Shown here in pieces: positions 26,255 through 34,312 of a DNA stretch of 64,000 bases (within the stretch, counting starts at the first letter, position 1; each line of letters begins with the position of its first letter). Made by a program: the position numbers and the translations under genes. The notes beneath the pieces are model-generated. The model was not told where the DNA came from. It was given only the letters and a program-made list of their open reading frames with translations, and ran no database searches. Source of the stretch: Planomicrobium stackebrandtii (GTDB lineage: Bacteria; Bacillota; Bacilli; Bacillales_A; Planococcaceae). The stretch is from the NCBI RefSeq assembly GCF_030814955.1, contig NZ_JAUSWB010000001.1, forward strand, positions 1 to 64,000, given 5' to 3'.

Positions 26255-27715
26255 ATGGAGACAACCGAATTACTGAATTTACTTAAAATAAAGACGGTTA
26301 CCGGTACCATTCCTTCTAAAGTTACAGGGATACAGATGGATTCACGGAAAATTAAACACGGCAATTGTTTTATCTGTGTTGTGGGAAGCAATGTGGATGG
26401 CCATGATTTTGTGGAAGATGCAATCAGGCGCGGAGCATCACTGATTGTTGCTGAAAAGCGGGAAGTGGTTTCCGAATCTGCCTGTTTCGTTTTAGTGAAA
26501 GACTCGATGAGAGTGATGGCGCGCTTTGTTCAGCACTTTTACGGTTATCCTTCGTCCGAATTGGCGGTATTTGGAGTGACGGGCACGAACGGCAAAACAA
26601 CTGTCTCCCACATGATTTATGAACTGCTGGAAGCAGCTGGCCGAAAATCTGCTTCCAGCGGGACGCTGGGTTTTCGTATGGATGGCATTAGCGAGCCCAC
26701 ACAGAACACGACAAGCGATATCATTTCCAGTGTAGAAATAATGCAACGAGTGATTAATAACGACTGTGAGGCGATCGTTTTTGAAACGTCTTCTCAAGGA
26801 ATTATCAACGGCCGGATGTGGGGCATTGATGTAGATATCGCGGTTTTTACGAACTTGACACACGACCATTTGGATTATCATAAGACCATGGAACATTATG
26901 GCTATGCAAAAGGTTTGCTTTTTGCTCAGCTCGGCCAGGATGTGAGAAAAGAGAAATATGCGGTGCTTAATCATGATGATCCATGGGCATTGGCATTTTC
27001 AAAGATGACGCCATTTGAAACGATTACTTACGGGCTTTCAGAAAAGGCGGACTTTTATGCGAATCGAATTGAATACAAAGAAAATGGTGCTGCTTTTCTT
27101 TTGCATAGTCCACAAGGCAGTTATACAGTTTCTACTTCTTTTATAGGTGAATTCAACGTGTACAACACACTGGCAGCAGTTGCTGCTTTATATGCATATG
27201 GGCTGGATGTGCATGTGATACTTCAATATATGCCTGGAGTAAGGCCTGCATCCGGGCGGATGGAAAAGCTGTCCCATGCTAGTGGACCAGCTGTTTATAT
27301 AGATTACGCCCATACACCTGACGCAATCGAAAAAGCGGTCAATAGTTTGCTGCCATTTAAAAAGGAACGATTGATCGTGTTGATTGGGAGTGGCAATTTT
27401 AGGGACCGTTTTAAACGGCCGATGATGGCTGAAAAAGCATCCGTTGCGGATTATGTAGTCATAACAACCAATAACCCAGGCGAGGAGGCAGTCGCGACTA
27501 TCCTTCGTGACTTTGAAAGAGGCATGCGGCATGATCGATATATTTGCATTGGCGACCGGGCTGAAGCTGTTCGCCATGCCATCAGACACGCAGCCACAAA
27601 CGACATCGTACTCTTGACAGACAAAGGGCATGAAAACACAATGCTCATCGGCAGCAGCTATTTCCCTCATAGCGACAAAGAAATTGCGCTCGAACAGCTC
27701 AATCTTAGGACGTAG
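26255..27715 (+). CDS. MurE-like Mur ligase (UDP-MurNAc-tripeptide synthetase paralogue)
   Basis: A 486-residue three-domain Mur ligase that joins an amino acid to a UDP-linked peptide using ATP. The N-terminal UDP-binding domain has GIQMDSRKIKHGNCFICVVG. The central ATPase has the P-loop GVTGTNGKTT, FETSSQGI and FTNLTHDHLDYH. The C-terminal domain has PASGRMEKL and YIDYAHTPDAIEKA. Two sites deviate: GSGNFRDRFKRPMM replaces the usual glycine-rich GGDRD form, and the substrate loop is NNPGEE where diaminopimelate enzymes have DNPR and lysine enzymes DNPA. It is not in a dcw cluster, so it is probably a paralogue of altered specificity. Confidence 0.87.
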   Translation: METTELLNLLKIKTVTGTIPSKVTGIQMDSRKIKHGNCFICVVGSNVDGHDFVEDAIRRGASLIVAEKREVVSESACFVLVKDSMRVMARFVQHFYGYPSSELAVFGVTGTNGKTTVSHMIYELLEAAGRKSASSGTLGFRMDGISEPTQNTTSDIISSVEIMQRVINNDCEAIVFETSSQGIINGRMWGIDVDIAVFTNLTHDHLDYHKTMEHYGYAKGLLFAQLGQDVRKEKYAVLNHDDPWALAFSKMTPFETITYGLSEKADFYANRIEYKENGAAFLLHSPQGSYTVSTSFIGEFNVYNTLAAVAALYAYGLDVHVILQYMPGVRPASGRMEKLSHASGPAVYIDYAHTPDAIEKAVNSLLPFKKERLIVLIGSGNFRDRFKRPMMAEKASVADYVVITTNNPGEEAVATILRDFERGMRHDRYICIGDRAEAVRHAIRHAATNDIVLLTDKGHENTMLIGSSYFPHSDKEIALEQLNLRT

Positions 27716-27850
27716 AAAGGTCAGTAGCCTATTTTTTAGAAAACACTTTGAATTAGCATCACATTACAAGTTATCAAAAATTTCGTTTTTTCGTGTCTGC
27801 CGTTTAAAAATCATTGTAATCACCATGACCGAAAAAATAAGTTCAATACA

Positions 27851-27912
27851 AACAACTCCTTTTTTGGTTTTTCGTCATATCAACCATGAAAAAAGTCAGA
27901 GTTGTTTTTTTG
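27851..27912 (+). terminator. terminator after the MurE-like gene
   Basis: AACAACTC...GAGTTGTT outer stem with an inner TTTTTC/GAAAAA pair, followed by TTTTTTTG. Confidence 0.65.
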
Positions 27913-27987
27913 TCTTACAAAAACTTAGAACGCTGTAAAGTGATGTTATGTTAAAACCAACAGCAAAATGCAAAGGAGGCGATCATT

Positions 27988-30603
27988 TTGCAAAAATACG
28001 TGCTGGATTTTCAAGAAGTGAAGAAAAATGATTTGTTGCAGGTTGGCGGGAAAGGCTTGAATTTAGCGGAGCTGGCAAGAGTTCCTGGCATTCAGGTACC
28101 GGCAGGATTTTGTATTACTACTAACGTATTCAAGCGCATAGTGGAGGATAATCAGGTATTCACGGAATTGATGGAGGAATTGGCCATACTTGAATCCAGC
28201 GATCTAGATAGGATTCGATTGATCAGTGAAAAACTAAGAAATGCCATCGAAACCACGAAGATCCCGGAAGAGATAAAACTGGAAATTGTCGATTCTTTTG
28301 AAAAATTGGGGAGCGAGTTAACCTATGCGGTCCGGTCGAGTGCGACGGCAGAGGATTTGCCAACGGCGTCATTTGCAGGACAGCAAGATTCGTTTTTAAA
28401 TATCCAAGGTAAAGAGCAGCTCTTAAAGCACATCAGTAAATGTTGGGCTTCCTTGTTCACGGAGCGGGCAGTAGTGTATCGCATCCAAAATGGTTTTGAT
28501 CACCGGAAGGTCCTTTTGTCGGTCATCATCCAACAAATGGTTTTTCCGATTGCATCCGGGATATTGTTCACCGCAGATCCTGTTACATCCAATCGCAAAA
28601 TGGTGTCGATTGATGCGAGTTTCGGATTAGGTGAAGCACTCGTCTCAGGCATTGTGTCTGCCGATAATTACAAAGTCAAGGAAGGGCAGATCATCCAAAA
28701 AACTGTTTCTCTGAAGAAGATTGCCGTTTATCCATTAAGCAGAGGAGGAACGGAACAAAGGGAAATCCCTTTTGAACTACAGGAACAACAAGTGTTATCG
28801 GATGAACAGGTTTTGGCGCTCGAAGGCTTAGGCCGTCAAATAGAAAAGCATTTCGGAACACCGCAGGACATCGAATGGTGTCTAGTGGATGAATCAATAT
28901 ATATCGTGCAAAGCCGGCCAATCACTACACTGTTCCCCTTGCCTGAAAAAAGTGACGGGGAGTACCGCATTTACTTATCTATTGGGCACCAACAGATGAT
29001 GACCGACCCGATCAATCCACTGGGCATGTCATTTTTCGAATTTCTCGCCGATTATAATATAGAGAGGGCCGGAGGACGGCTATTCATGGATTTGTCACCT
29101 GAGCTTGCTTCGGTTACTGGACGGATATTTATGTTGGCATCCCTTGGAAGCAACGATCCTCTAATGAAAGATGCGTTGATCAATTTCATGAAGCGGAAAC
29201 CACCGCTTCCAAAAGGAAAACGTATTTATAAATTTGGATCAGAGCCATTTACTTGGGGCTTTCCGGTGGAACTGCTAAAATTGTATCGGAAAAATGATCC
29301 CAGGCTGACTAGCCAGCTGATCAATATGAGCGAAGCTTCCATCCGCTCGTTGGAATGGCGCATACAAACTTTTTCAAGGGATGAATTGTTTGAGTTTATT
29401 AAAGAAGACCAGAAGCAGTTGAAAAAAGAAATTTATAATCAGGAAAGCTTTGGCGTAATTGTGGTCGGCATCTTTGCAGTATACTGGCTCAATAATTACA
29501 TGGAAAAATGGCTGGGTGAAAAAAAAGCGGCAGACATTCTCAGCCAGTCGGTGGCCCACAACGTGACGTCCGAAATGGGACTTGAGCTTCTCGATGTAAC
29601 GGATGTGGTGCGAAACTATCCCAAGGTGCAAGCCTATTTTGAAAACCCTCGGAAAGCAACGTTTTTCGAAGACCTGGAAAAAATGCAAGGCGGCAAGGCG
29701 GTCAGCACAGCACTGAGAGAATACCTCGAGAAATATGGCATGCGCTGTGCTGGTGAAATCGACATTACAAAAACACGGTGGAGCGAAGACCCGACAATCC
29801 TGGCTCCCGTTATCTTGGGCAATAACAAAAACTTCGAGCCTCATGCGCGCGCTGCCAAAGTTGCAGAAGGGAAACGAAAAGCAAAGCAGAAAGAACAGGA
29901 GTTGTTGGAACGCTTGGCCAAGCTGCCTGGAGGCAAGAGGAAGGTTAAAAAGACCAAGCAAATGATCAGCATGCTGCAAAATTTTCTTGGGTACCGAGAA
30001 TATCCGAAATTCGCTTTTATCAAACGCTATTTTCTATATAAGCAGGCTATGATGAAAGAAGCTGTTTTTCTGCATGAAAAAGGGGAAATCCAAGCGCCCG
30101 AGGATGTGTATTATTTATCATTTGATGAATTTAGGGATGCTGTCAACGGCAAAAGTGTAGACCGACAGATGATTGAAGAGCGGAAAGCGGCCTACCGCTA
30201 CTACGAGAAACTAAAGGTGCCGAGACTGATGACTTCAGAAGGCGAAGAGATTTTCGGAAACTATCAAAACGATAAGCTGCCAATCGGAGCGTTTCCAGGC
30301 ATTGCGGTATCCGCCGGCGTCATTGAAGGACGAGCGAGGGTCATCTTGAAGATGGAGGATGCCCAGATCGAACCTGGGGATATACTCATAACGGCTTTCA
30401 CAGACCCGAGTTGGACCCCGCTATTCGTCTCGCTGTCGGGTTTGGTAACAGAAGTCGGAGGGCTGATGACACACGGAGCGGTCATTGCACGGGAATATGG
30501 CCTGCCGGCTGTGGTCGGAGTAGTTAACGCAACAACTGTCATTAAAGACGGACAGAAAATTCGCATCAACGGCGCTGAAGGTTATGTGGAAGTACTGGAA
30601 TAG
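27988..30603 (+). CDS. rph: rifamycin phosphotransferase / PEP synthase-like enzyme
   Basis: An 871-residue dikinase-type phosphotransferase. The N-terminal ATP-grasp domain (about residues 1-310) has VGGKGLNLAEL, YAVRSSATAEDLPTASFAGQ and IVQSRPITTL. A long middle domain follows (about 320-755). The swivelling histidine domain is at the very C-terminus (about 770-871), with the phospho-His in GGLMTHGAVIAREYGLPAVV. There is no PEP-binding TIM barrel after it, unlike true PEP synthase, and this order matches Rph enzymes that phosphorylate rifampicin, as well as Bacillus YvkC. The start is TTG 27988 with AAAGGAGG. The resistance role is inference. Confidence 0.82.
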   Translation: MQKYVLDFQEVKKNDLLQVGGKGLNLAELARVPGIQVPAGFCITTNVFKRIVEDNQVFTELMEELAILESSDLDRIRLISEKLRNAIETTKIPEEIKLEIVDSFEKLGSELTYAVRSSATAEDLPTASFAGQQDSFLNIQGKEQLLKHISKCWASLFTERAVVYRIQNGFDHRKVLLSVIIQQMVFPIASGILFTADPVTSNRKMVSIDASFGLGEALVSGIVSADNYKVKEGQIIQKTVSLKKIAVYPLSRGGTEQREIPFELQEQQVLSDEQVLALEGLGRQIEKHFGTPQDIEWCLVDESIYIVQSRPITTLFPLPEKSDGEYRIYLSIGHQQMMTDPINPLGMSFFEFLADYNIERAGGRLFMDLSPELASVTGRIFMLASLGSNDPLMKDALINFMKRKPPLPKGKRIYKFGSEPFTWGFPVELLKLYRKNDPRLTSQLINMSEASIRSLEWRIQTFSRDELFEFIKEDQKQLKKEIYNQESFGVIVVGIFAVYWLNNYMEKWLGEKKAADILSQSVAHNVTSEMGLELLDVTDVVRNYPKVQAYFENPRKATFFEDLEKMQGGKAVSTALREYLEKYGMRCAGEIDITKTRWSEDPTILAPVILGNNKNFEPHARAAKVAEGKRKAKQKEQELLERLAKLPGGKRKVKKTKQMISMLQNFLGYREYPKFAFIKRYFLYKQAMMKEAVFLHEKGEIQAPEDVYYLSFDEFRDAVNGKSVDRQMIEERKAAYRYYEKLKVPRLMTSEGEEIFGNYQNDKLPIGAFPGIAVSAGVIEGRARVILKMEDAQIEPGDILITAFTDPSWTPLFVSLSGLVTEVGGLMTHGAVIAREYGLPAVVGVVNATTVIKDGQKIRINGAEGYVEVLE

Positions 30604-30639
30604 CTATTATTAGTCCAATGCGACAACGGGTCATTTCAG

Positions 30640-30690
30640 CCAACTAATTGCACAAATGAAACTCTAACTCTAAGGAGTCATTACCAATTC
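30640..30690 (+). repeat. dispersed motif, copy Y
   Basis: CAGCCAA followed by TGAAACTCTAACTCTAAGGA and TTACC, similar to the motif at 23128-23165 (copy X). Confidence 0.4.
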
Positions 30691-30860
30691 TTCTCTCTTT
30701 TTCGATACCTATTAGAGTAAGTCTACAAAGCGGCCAAATTTTGTAAAGCGGCCAAAAAAAGTTATCCGAGCAGAAAAATCTTCTGTCTGGATAGCTTTTT
30801 CGTTTTTGAAAAGAGGACTATCAGGATATTTAGAGAATAGGAATGGGACATGGCGAAGGA

Positions 30861-31180
30861 TCCTGGTCGTTTCTTGGCGAACTGCTCGATTACGGCGCCG
30901 ATGTCTACTTATATGACCGCGGGTTTCTGCACTCCAAACGCTGACGATTGACAGCGAAATTTCAACCGTAGGCACGACCAACCTGGATGCCAGAAGCTTT
31001 CGCTTAAATTTCGAAATTAATGCGCTGGTATTTAACCGGATGGTCGCGCTTGAACTAGAGTCTTTGTTTGAGTCGGACACTGCCAGCTGCCGAAAACTGA
31101 CAAAAGAGCTATACGCTCAGCGCAATTGGACAATCAAATTCCGCGAAGGCGTGTCGCGTTTGTTGAGTCCGATTTTATGA
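30861..31180 (+). pseudogene. cls: cardiolipin synthase C-terminal remnant
   Basis: The C-terminal part of a phospholipase D-type cardiolipin synthase. The frame reads SFLGELLDYGADVYLYDRGF then LHSK, where the second HKD motif begins. A missing A in the A-run near 30939 breaks the frame, which resumes as LTIDSEISTVGTTNLDARSF and RLNFEINALVF and ends in the characteristic VSRLLSPIL with a stop at 31180. The N-terminal membrane helices and the first HKD motif are gone. It is nonfunctional. Confidence 0.85.
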
Positions 31181-31348
31181 ATAGGATAAGGTATTTTAAA
31201 GAGGTGGAATCGGTATTCCATTGTTAGAGATAACTATCAGTAGAGGGTTGTTATTTGAATGCCTTGAAAAAAACAATAGAAGATCCTAAAAAGGAATACG
31301 AAGAAATTCAGCGAACTAATGAAAAAATATTTATACGTAAAAATCTAT

Positions 31349-31396
31349 CCTTAGATAAAACCACTGGAGAAAAATCTCCAATGGTTTTATCTAAGG
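31349..31396. terminator. long hairpin, terminator of the potassium channel gene
   Basis: CCTTAGATAAAACCA and TGGAGA pair with TCTCCA and TGGTTTTATCTAAGG, giving a stem of about 21 bp with one mismatch and an AAAA loop. It lies 34 bases past the channel stop on the minus strand. Confidence 0.7.
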
Positions 31397-31429
31397 AATT
31401 CTGGAGCAGCACTGTTCTAATCCTAACGC

Positions 31430-32206
31430 TCAGTTCGCTTCAGAAAAGATTGAGTTTACTGCCATTTTCGCTATCGTACCATTGGACATGATAAATTTAT
31501 CCACCTTGATGTGCGAGAAGCTTGGGAGATGTTCCTCCCGCTCAACTTCTACAGTTGTATATACACCCGGAGACATTCTTTCTACGGCTGTGGCAATTAA
31601 CAGCGATTTTCCATCCGTCAGCATCTGATCTTCAATCCGGTCATCCGCAAAAATTAGGACTGCTTTTGCCTGTTGAACATTTGCCTGCCGCAGTACTATT
31701 TCATGGGTGGCATTCCCTCGGACATAGTGAATTCTCGTATTGATCTCTTTTGCTTTTTCCAGTCTATCGATCACCACTACTTTGATTTGTTTATCTTTCT
31801 TCAGGATCTCAGCTATTGCATTTTCAGCTTTATATGACCAATCGATAATGACAATGTGGTTTTGTCCCTTGTACATTAACTCACCTCTTTCTTCCCGTTT
31901 TTTATGTAGTGTCAGACTTTCTATTGCCTTTCCAATGAATGAGGCAAACAACCCAATGCCAATTATGTATAGAAAAACAACTGTAAAGATTCTTCCTGCA
32001 GAGGTGGAAGGGTAAAGGTCGCCATAACCGACTGTCAGGATCGTCGTCATGGTGAACCATAATGAATCTGTATATCTTGTAAAAGTTGACGGCTCAATGA
32101 TAGGCAGCATGAGCGTACTAAATGCAATTAATACTAATGTGCTTACAGTGAGGATGAGCCACGACAGGCTGGTCGCCTGCAGATAGAGTCGGCGAAGTAT
32201 AATCAA
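31430..32206 (-). CDS. two-helix potassium channel with RCK domain (YugO-like)
   Basis: A 258-residue ion channel. Two membrane helices (about residues 13-36 and 71-93) flank a pore loop with the selectivity filter TTILTVGYGDLYP. A cytosolic RCK/TrkA-N domain follows (about 115-258), starting IVIIDWSYKAENAIAEIL, with the inter-strand YVRGNATHEIVLRQANVQQA. It resembles Bacillus YugO but is about 70 residues shorter, lacking most of the C-terminal subdomain. The canonical glycine-rich nucleotide turn is replaced by DWSYKAE, as in YugO-type channels. It is probably a K+ efflux channel. Confidence 0.87.
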   Translation of the reverse strand: MIILRRLYLQATSLSWLILTVSTLVLIAFSTLMLPIIEPSTFTRYTDSLWFTMTTILTVGYGDLYPSTSAGRIFTVVFLYIIGIGLFASFIGKAIESLTLHKKREERGELMYKGQNHIVIIDWSYKAENAIAEILKKDKQIKVVVIDRLEKAKEINTRIHYVRGNATHEIVLRQANVQQAKAVLIFADDRIEDQMLTDGKSLLIATAVERMSPGVYTTVEVEREEHLPSFSHIKVDKFIMSNGTIAKMAVNSIFSEAN

Positions 32207-32326
32207 TTCTGAACCTCCCTTTTTTGATTAGTATACACTACCAAATGTGAGCGCCGGTAACTCAATTATTCACAGCATATTGTACGCCACAAAGGACAGC
32301 AGCAAAGTATGCTGTAAAAACAAAAA

Positions 32327-32371
32327 AATAGAAAGAAGAGCTGCAACGTTAGGCAACTTTTCTTTCTATAT
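32327..32371. terminator. hairpin terminator of the XRE gene
   Basis: ATAGAAAGAAGAGCTGC pairs with GCAACTTTTCTTTCTAT with G-U wobbles. It lies just beyond the stop of the minus-strand XRE gene. Confidence 0.6.
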
Positions 32372-32394
32372 AAGTCAGAGTATCAAAAAATGTA

Positions 32395-32643
32395 CTATGC
32401 AAGATTTCCGCATTTTTTGTTTTCACACCAGATAAAATCATTAAGTTTACTTTCATTCACATTTAAAACATTAGACAACTTTACAATTAAAGAGTACGAA
32501 GGATAGAGAGATTCGCTTTCCAACCTTTCAACTATATTCTTTGAGACGCCCAATCGACCGGCTAACATTTCCACGGAAAGATTGTTAAGTTCACGTGACA
32601 CTTGAATAAATTCCCCAAAACCATTGCATGGTTCATTTAACAT
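32395..32643 (-). CDS. XRE-family helix-turn-helix protein
   Basis: An 82-residue DNA-binding protein. The helix-turn-helix is LSVEMLAGRLGVSKNIVERLESESLYPSYSLIVKLSNVLNVNESKL, the Cro/C1 pattern. Two cysteines at the end (WCENKKCG) form a C-x5-C pair that could bind metal or act as a redox switch (inference). ATG 32643 follows AAGGGGTGA; a longer reading from 32661 would start inside that site. The divergent gene at 32968 is a possible target. Confidence 0.82.
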   Translation of the reverse strand: MLNEPCNGFGEFIQVSRELNNLSVEMLAGRLGVSKNIVERLESESLYPSYSLIVKLSNVLNVNESKLNDFIWCENKKCGNLA

Positions 32644-32967
32644 TTCTTCACCCCTTATCATTATATAATGATTTGCTTATATATATTAGTCTTTTCATCA
32701 TATATTAGTAAATGATTTATTGTAATCGTTTTGTAAATAATCTGTAAATTTGAAGTGAACTATTAAAAATATACACTATCAAAATTTAAAAAAATTTGAG
32801 TTCTAAGTTATTCAATTTACCTAGCAGCATTAAATCCTCATAAAAGACTTTTCTGAAGGGATTTTATCAGGTGAATTCTGATTACATTCCATAAATGAAA
32901 GCTAAGTGTAACTCTTTGGTTACCTAGACTCTTTAGAGTATTTCTTAAAAAGCAGGGGGAATATAAA

Positions 32968-33684
32968 ATGAATAATCGACAAGATGGGGAATTCGAAAGG
33001 CTATCTAATGCTCCGCTAAAACGGAAATACCCTTCTTCACTGAAAATCATCGGAAGCATCTTAGGGGTTCTCGTTCTCACTCTTACGTATTTTGAGGTTT
33101 TCGATTCCCCTAATGTTTTCACTAATATGATTACTGAAGAAACCAAGGGCGTGATCATGGATGCCCAAACTCCAGAGATTGTTTCCAGTGTTCCGGGAAC
33201 TGATAATACCTTCGCTATAAAGTGGTTATCTGATTCAATGGACCGGGGAAATCATGATTTAATTACTTCCTTTCACGGCAATATTATTGTTTCGAAAGAT
33301 ATGAAGCCGCTGGAACGCGGTGATATCCTTTACTATCAATTTCAAGGGGAAGAACAACTGGGACGCCTAATAGGAATGCCCGGTGAAACGGTAGAAATAC
33401 AAGAGGGACAAGTTTATCTGGACGGAAAAAAACTCAACACTTTTTATGGAGCTGCAACAAGTTTGGGTTTAACAAAAGACGAGTATTTTGAAAGGGTGGA
33501 TGCAGAGAATGTCAATCTCGAAGCGATGGAAAATTATTTCAATACTTCGATGGAACCTGTTTCCGCCGATGAAAATACTGTATTTGTTTTAGTGGATATG
33601 TGGTGGAGAGGGATGGACAGCAGAGAGTACGGGCCAATCCCTATTGAACAATTGCAGGGGAAAGTGTTGGGATATGAAGAATAG
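32968..33684 (+). CDS. signal peptidase I-like (S26) membrane protein, degenerate active site
   Basis: A 238-residue protein with one N-terminal membrane helix (about residues 25-43) and an outside domain of the S26 fold. Recognisable are LERGDILYYQF, RLIGMPGETVEIQEGQVYLDGKKL and the terminal YGPIPIEQLQGKVLGYEE. In signal peptidases the nucleophile Ser sits in S-M-x-P-T and the Lys just before R-x-I-G; here the Ser segment is SDSMDRG and the Lys position is Gly (LGRLIG). Cleavage activity is therefore doubtful, and a chaperone-like or regulatory role is possible. ATG 32968 follows AGGGGGA. Confidence 0.8.
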   Translation: MNNRQDGEFERLSNAPLKRKYPSSLKIIGSILGVLVLTLTYFEVFDSPNVFTNMITEETKGVIMDAQTPEIVSSVPGTDNTFAIKWLSDSMDRGNHDLITSFHGNIIVSKDMKPLERGDILYYQFQGEEQLGRLIGMPGETVEIQEGQVYLDGKKLNTFYGAATSLGLTKDEYFERVDAENVNLEAMENYFNTSMEPVSADENTVFVLVDMWWRGMDSREYGPIPIEQLQGKVLGYEE

Positions 33685-33720
33685 ATATTGATAATATCTT
33701 AAAGCAATCATTGCATACAA

Positions 33721-33759
33721 AAACACGAGCTCCTTCTATCTAAGGAAGCTCGTGTTTTT
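33721..33759. terminator. rho-independent terminator
   Basis: AAACACGAGCT-CCTT / AAGG-A-AGCTCGTGTTT with TTTTT; between convergent genes ending at 33684 and 33801. Confidence 0.85.
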
Positions 33760-33800
33760 GTTTAATATATAAGATCTACAGCCCTTTCTGATACCTGCTA

Positions 33801-34010
33801 TTAAGCAACTACGGGATAACCCAGGTTTTCGATGACTTTTTTCAATTCTTCAGATGACACTTTTTCCTCATTGTAGCTGGCTTTTACTTTACTTGAGTTA
33901 AAAAGGACTTTCACTTCCTCAACGCCATCTATTTTTCCTACTTTCCCTTCAATTTTTTTGATACAAGAAGGACAAGTAAGTGGTTCTAATTGGAATTTAA
34001 CTGTGGTCAT
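33801..34010 (-). CDS. heavy-metal-associated (HMA) copper-chaperone-like protein
   Basis: A 69-residue ferredoxin-like metal chaperone of the CopZ/HMA family. The metal site is LTCPSCIKKIEGKV (C-x-x-C), and the fold ends with SSEELKKVIENLGYPVVA. The start is ATG 34010 behind AAAGGAGAG; a longer frame from 34082 has no support. It is divergent from a P-type metal ATPase that has no HMA domain of its own, so this protein probably supplies the metal. Its promoter carries an FNR-type box. Confidence 0.88.
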   Translation of the reverse strand: MTTVKFQLEPLTCPSCIKKIEGKVGKIDGVEEVKVLFNSSKVKASYNEEKVSSEELKKVIENLGYPVVA

Positions 34011-34040
34011 GTTAATCTCTCCTTTATTTTTTCTATCTTC

Positions 34041-34082
34041 AGTATAAAACGTTTGAAAGTATAACTCCTTGACCTTAATCAA
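34041..34082 (-). promoter_or_regulatory. FNR-type box and -10 of the chaperone gene
   Basis: TTGAC-CTTA-ATCAA (34069-34082, one base from the consensus) with TATACT read on the minus strand at 34046-34041. The distance from box centre to the first -10 base is 29.5, the class II activator geometry. Confidence 0.6.
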
Positions 34083-34167
34083 TGTTTTATATGGAGTAAT
34101 ATTCTTGAATTATAAATAATGAGAAATTAGGCATTAGAAAAACTAATCGATAGGAAAATGTTAAGTC

Positions 34168-34209
34168 TTGATAAAGATCAAGTAATCTTTATTCAAAACG
34201 ATTTATGAT
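34168..34209 (+). promoter_or_regulatory. perfect FNR-type box and -10 of the P-type ATPase gene
   Basis: TTGAT-AAAG-ATCAA (34168-34181) is a perfect box. TATGAT (34204-34209) follows with the same 29.5-base offset, placing the box centre near -41.5. Confidence 0.68.
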
Positions 34210-34312
34210 AAATCTGTAGAGAAAAAGTAAGTAAAGAAAAGGGCAGAGCAAAAAATGGAGGTAGTTAGAAAGATGGGTGTACAAAATAATTAGAGAAAGA
34301 GGGGTGTGAGAA

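Noticed and set aside
29374..29979. 201-codon frame on the minus strand
   Set aside because: It is antisense to the Rph-like gene and lacks recognisable protein features.
31255..31491. 78-codon frame downstream of the cls remnant
   Set aside because: It starts at a weak TTG, reads through the channel-gene terminator and then antisense to that gene.
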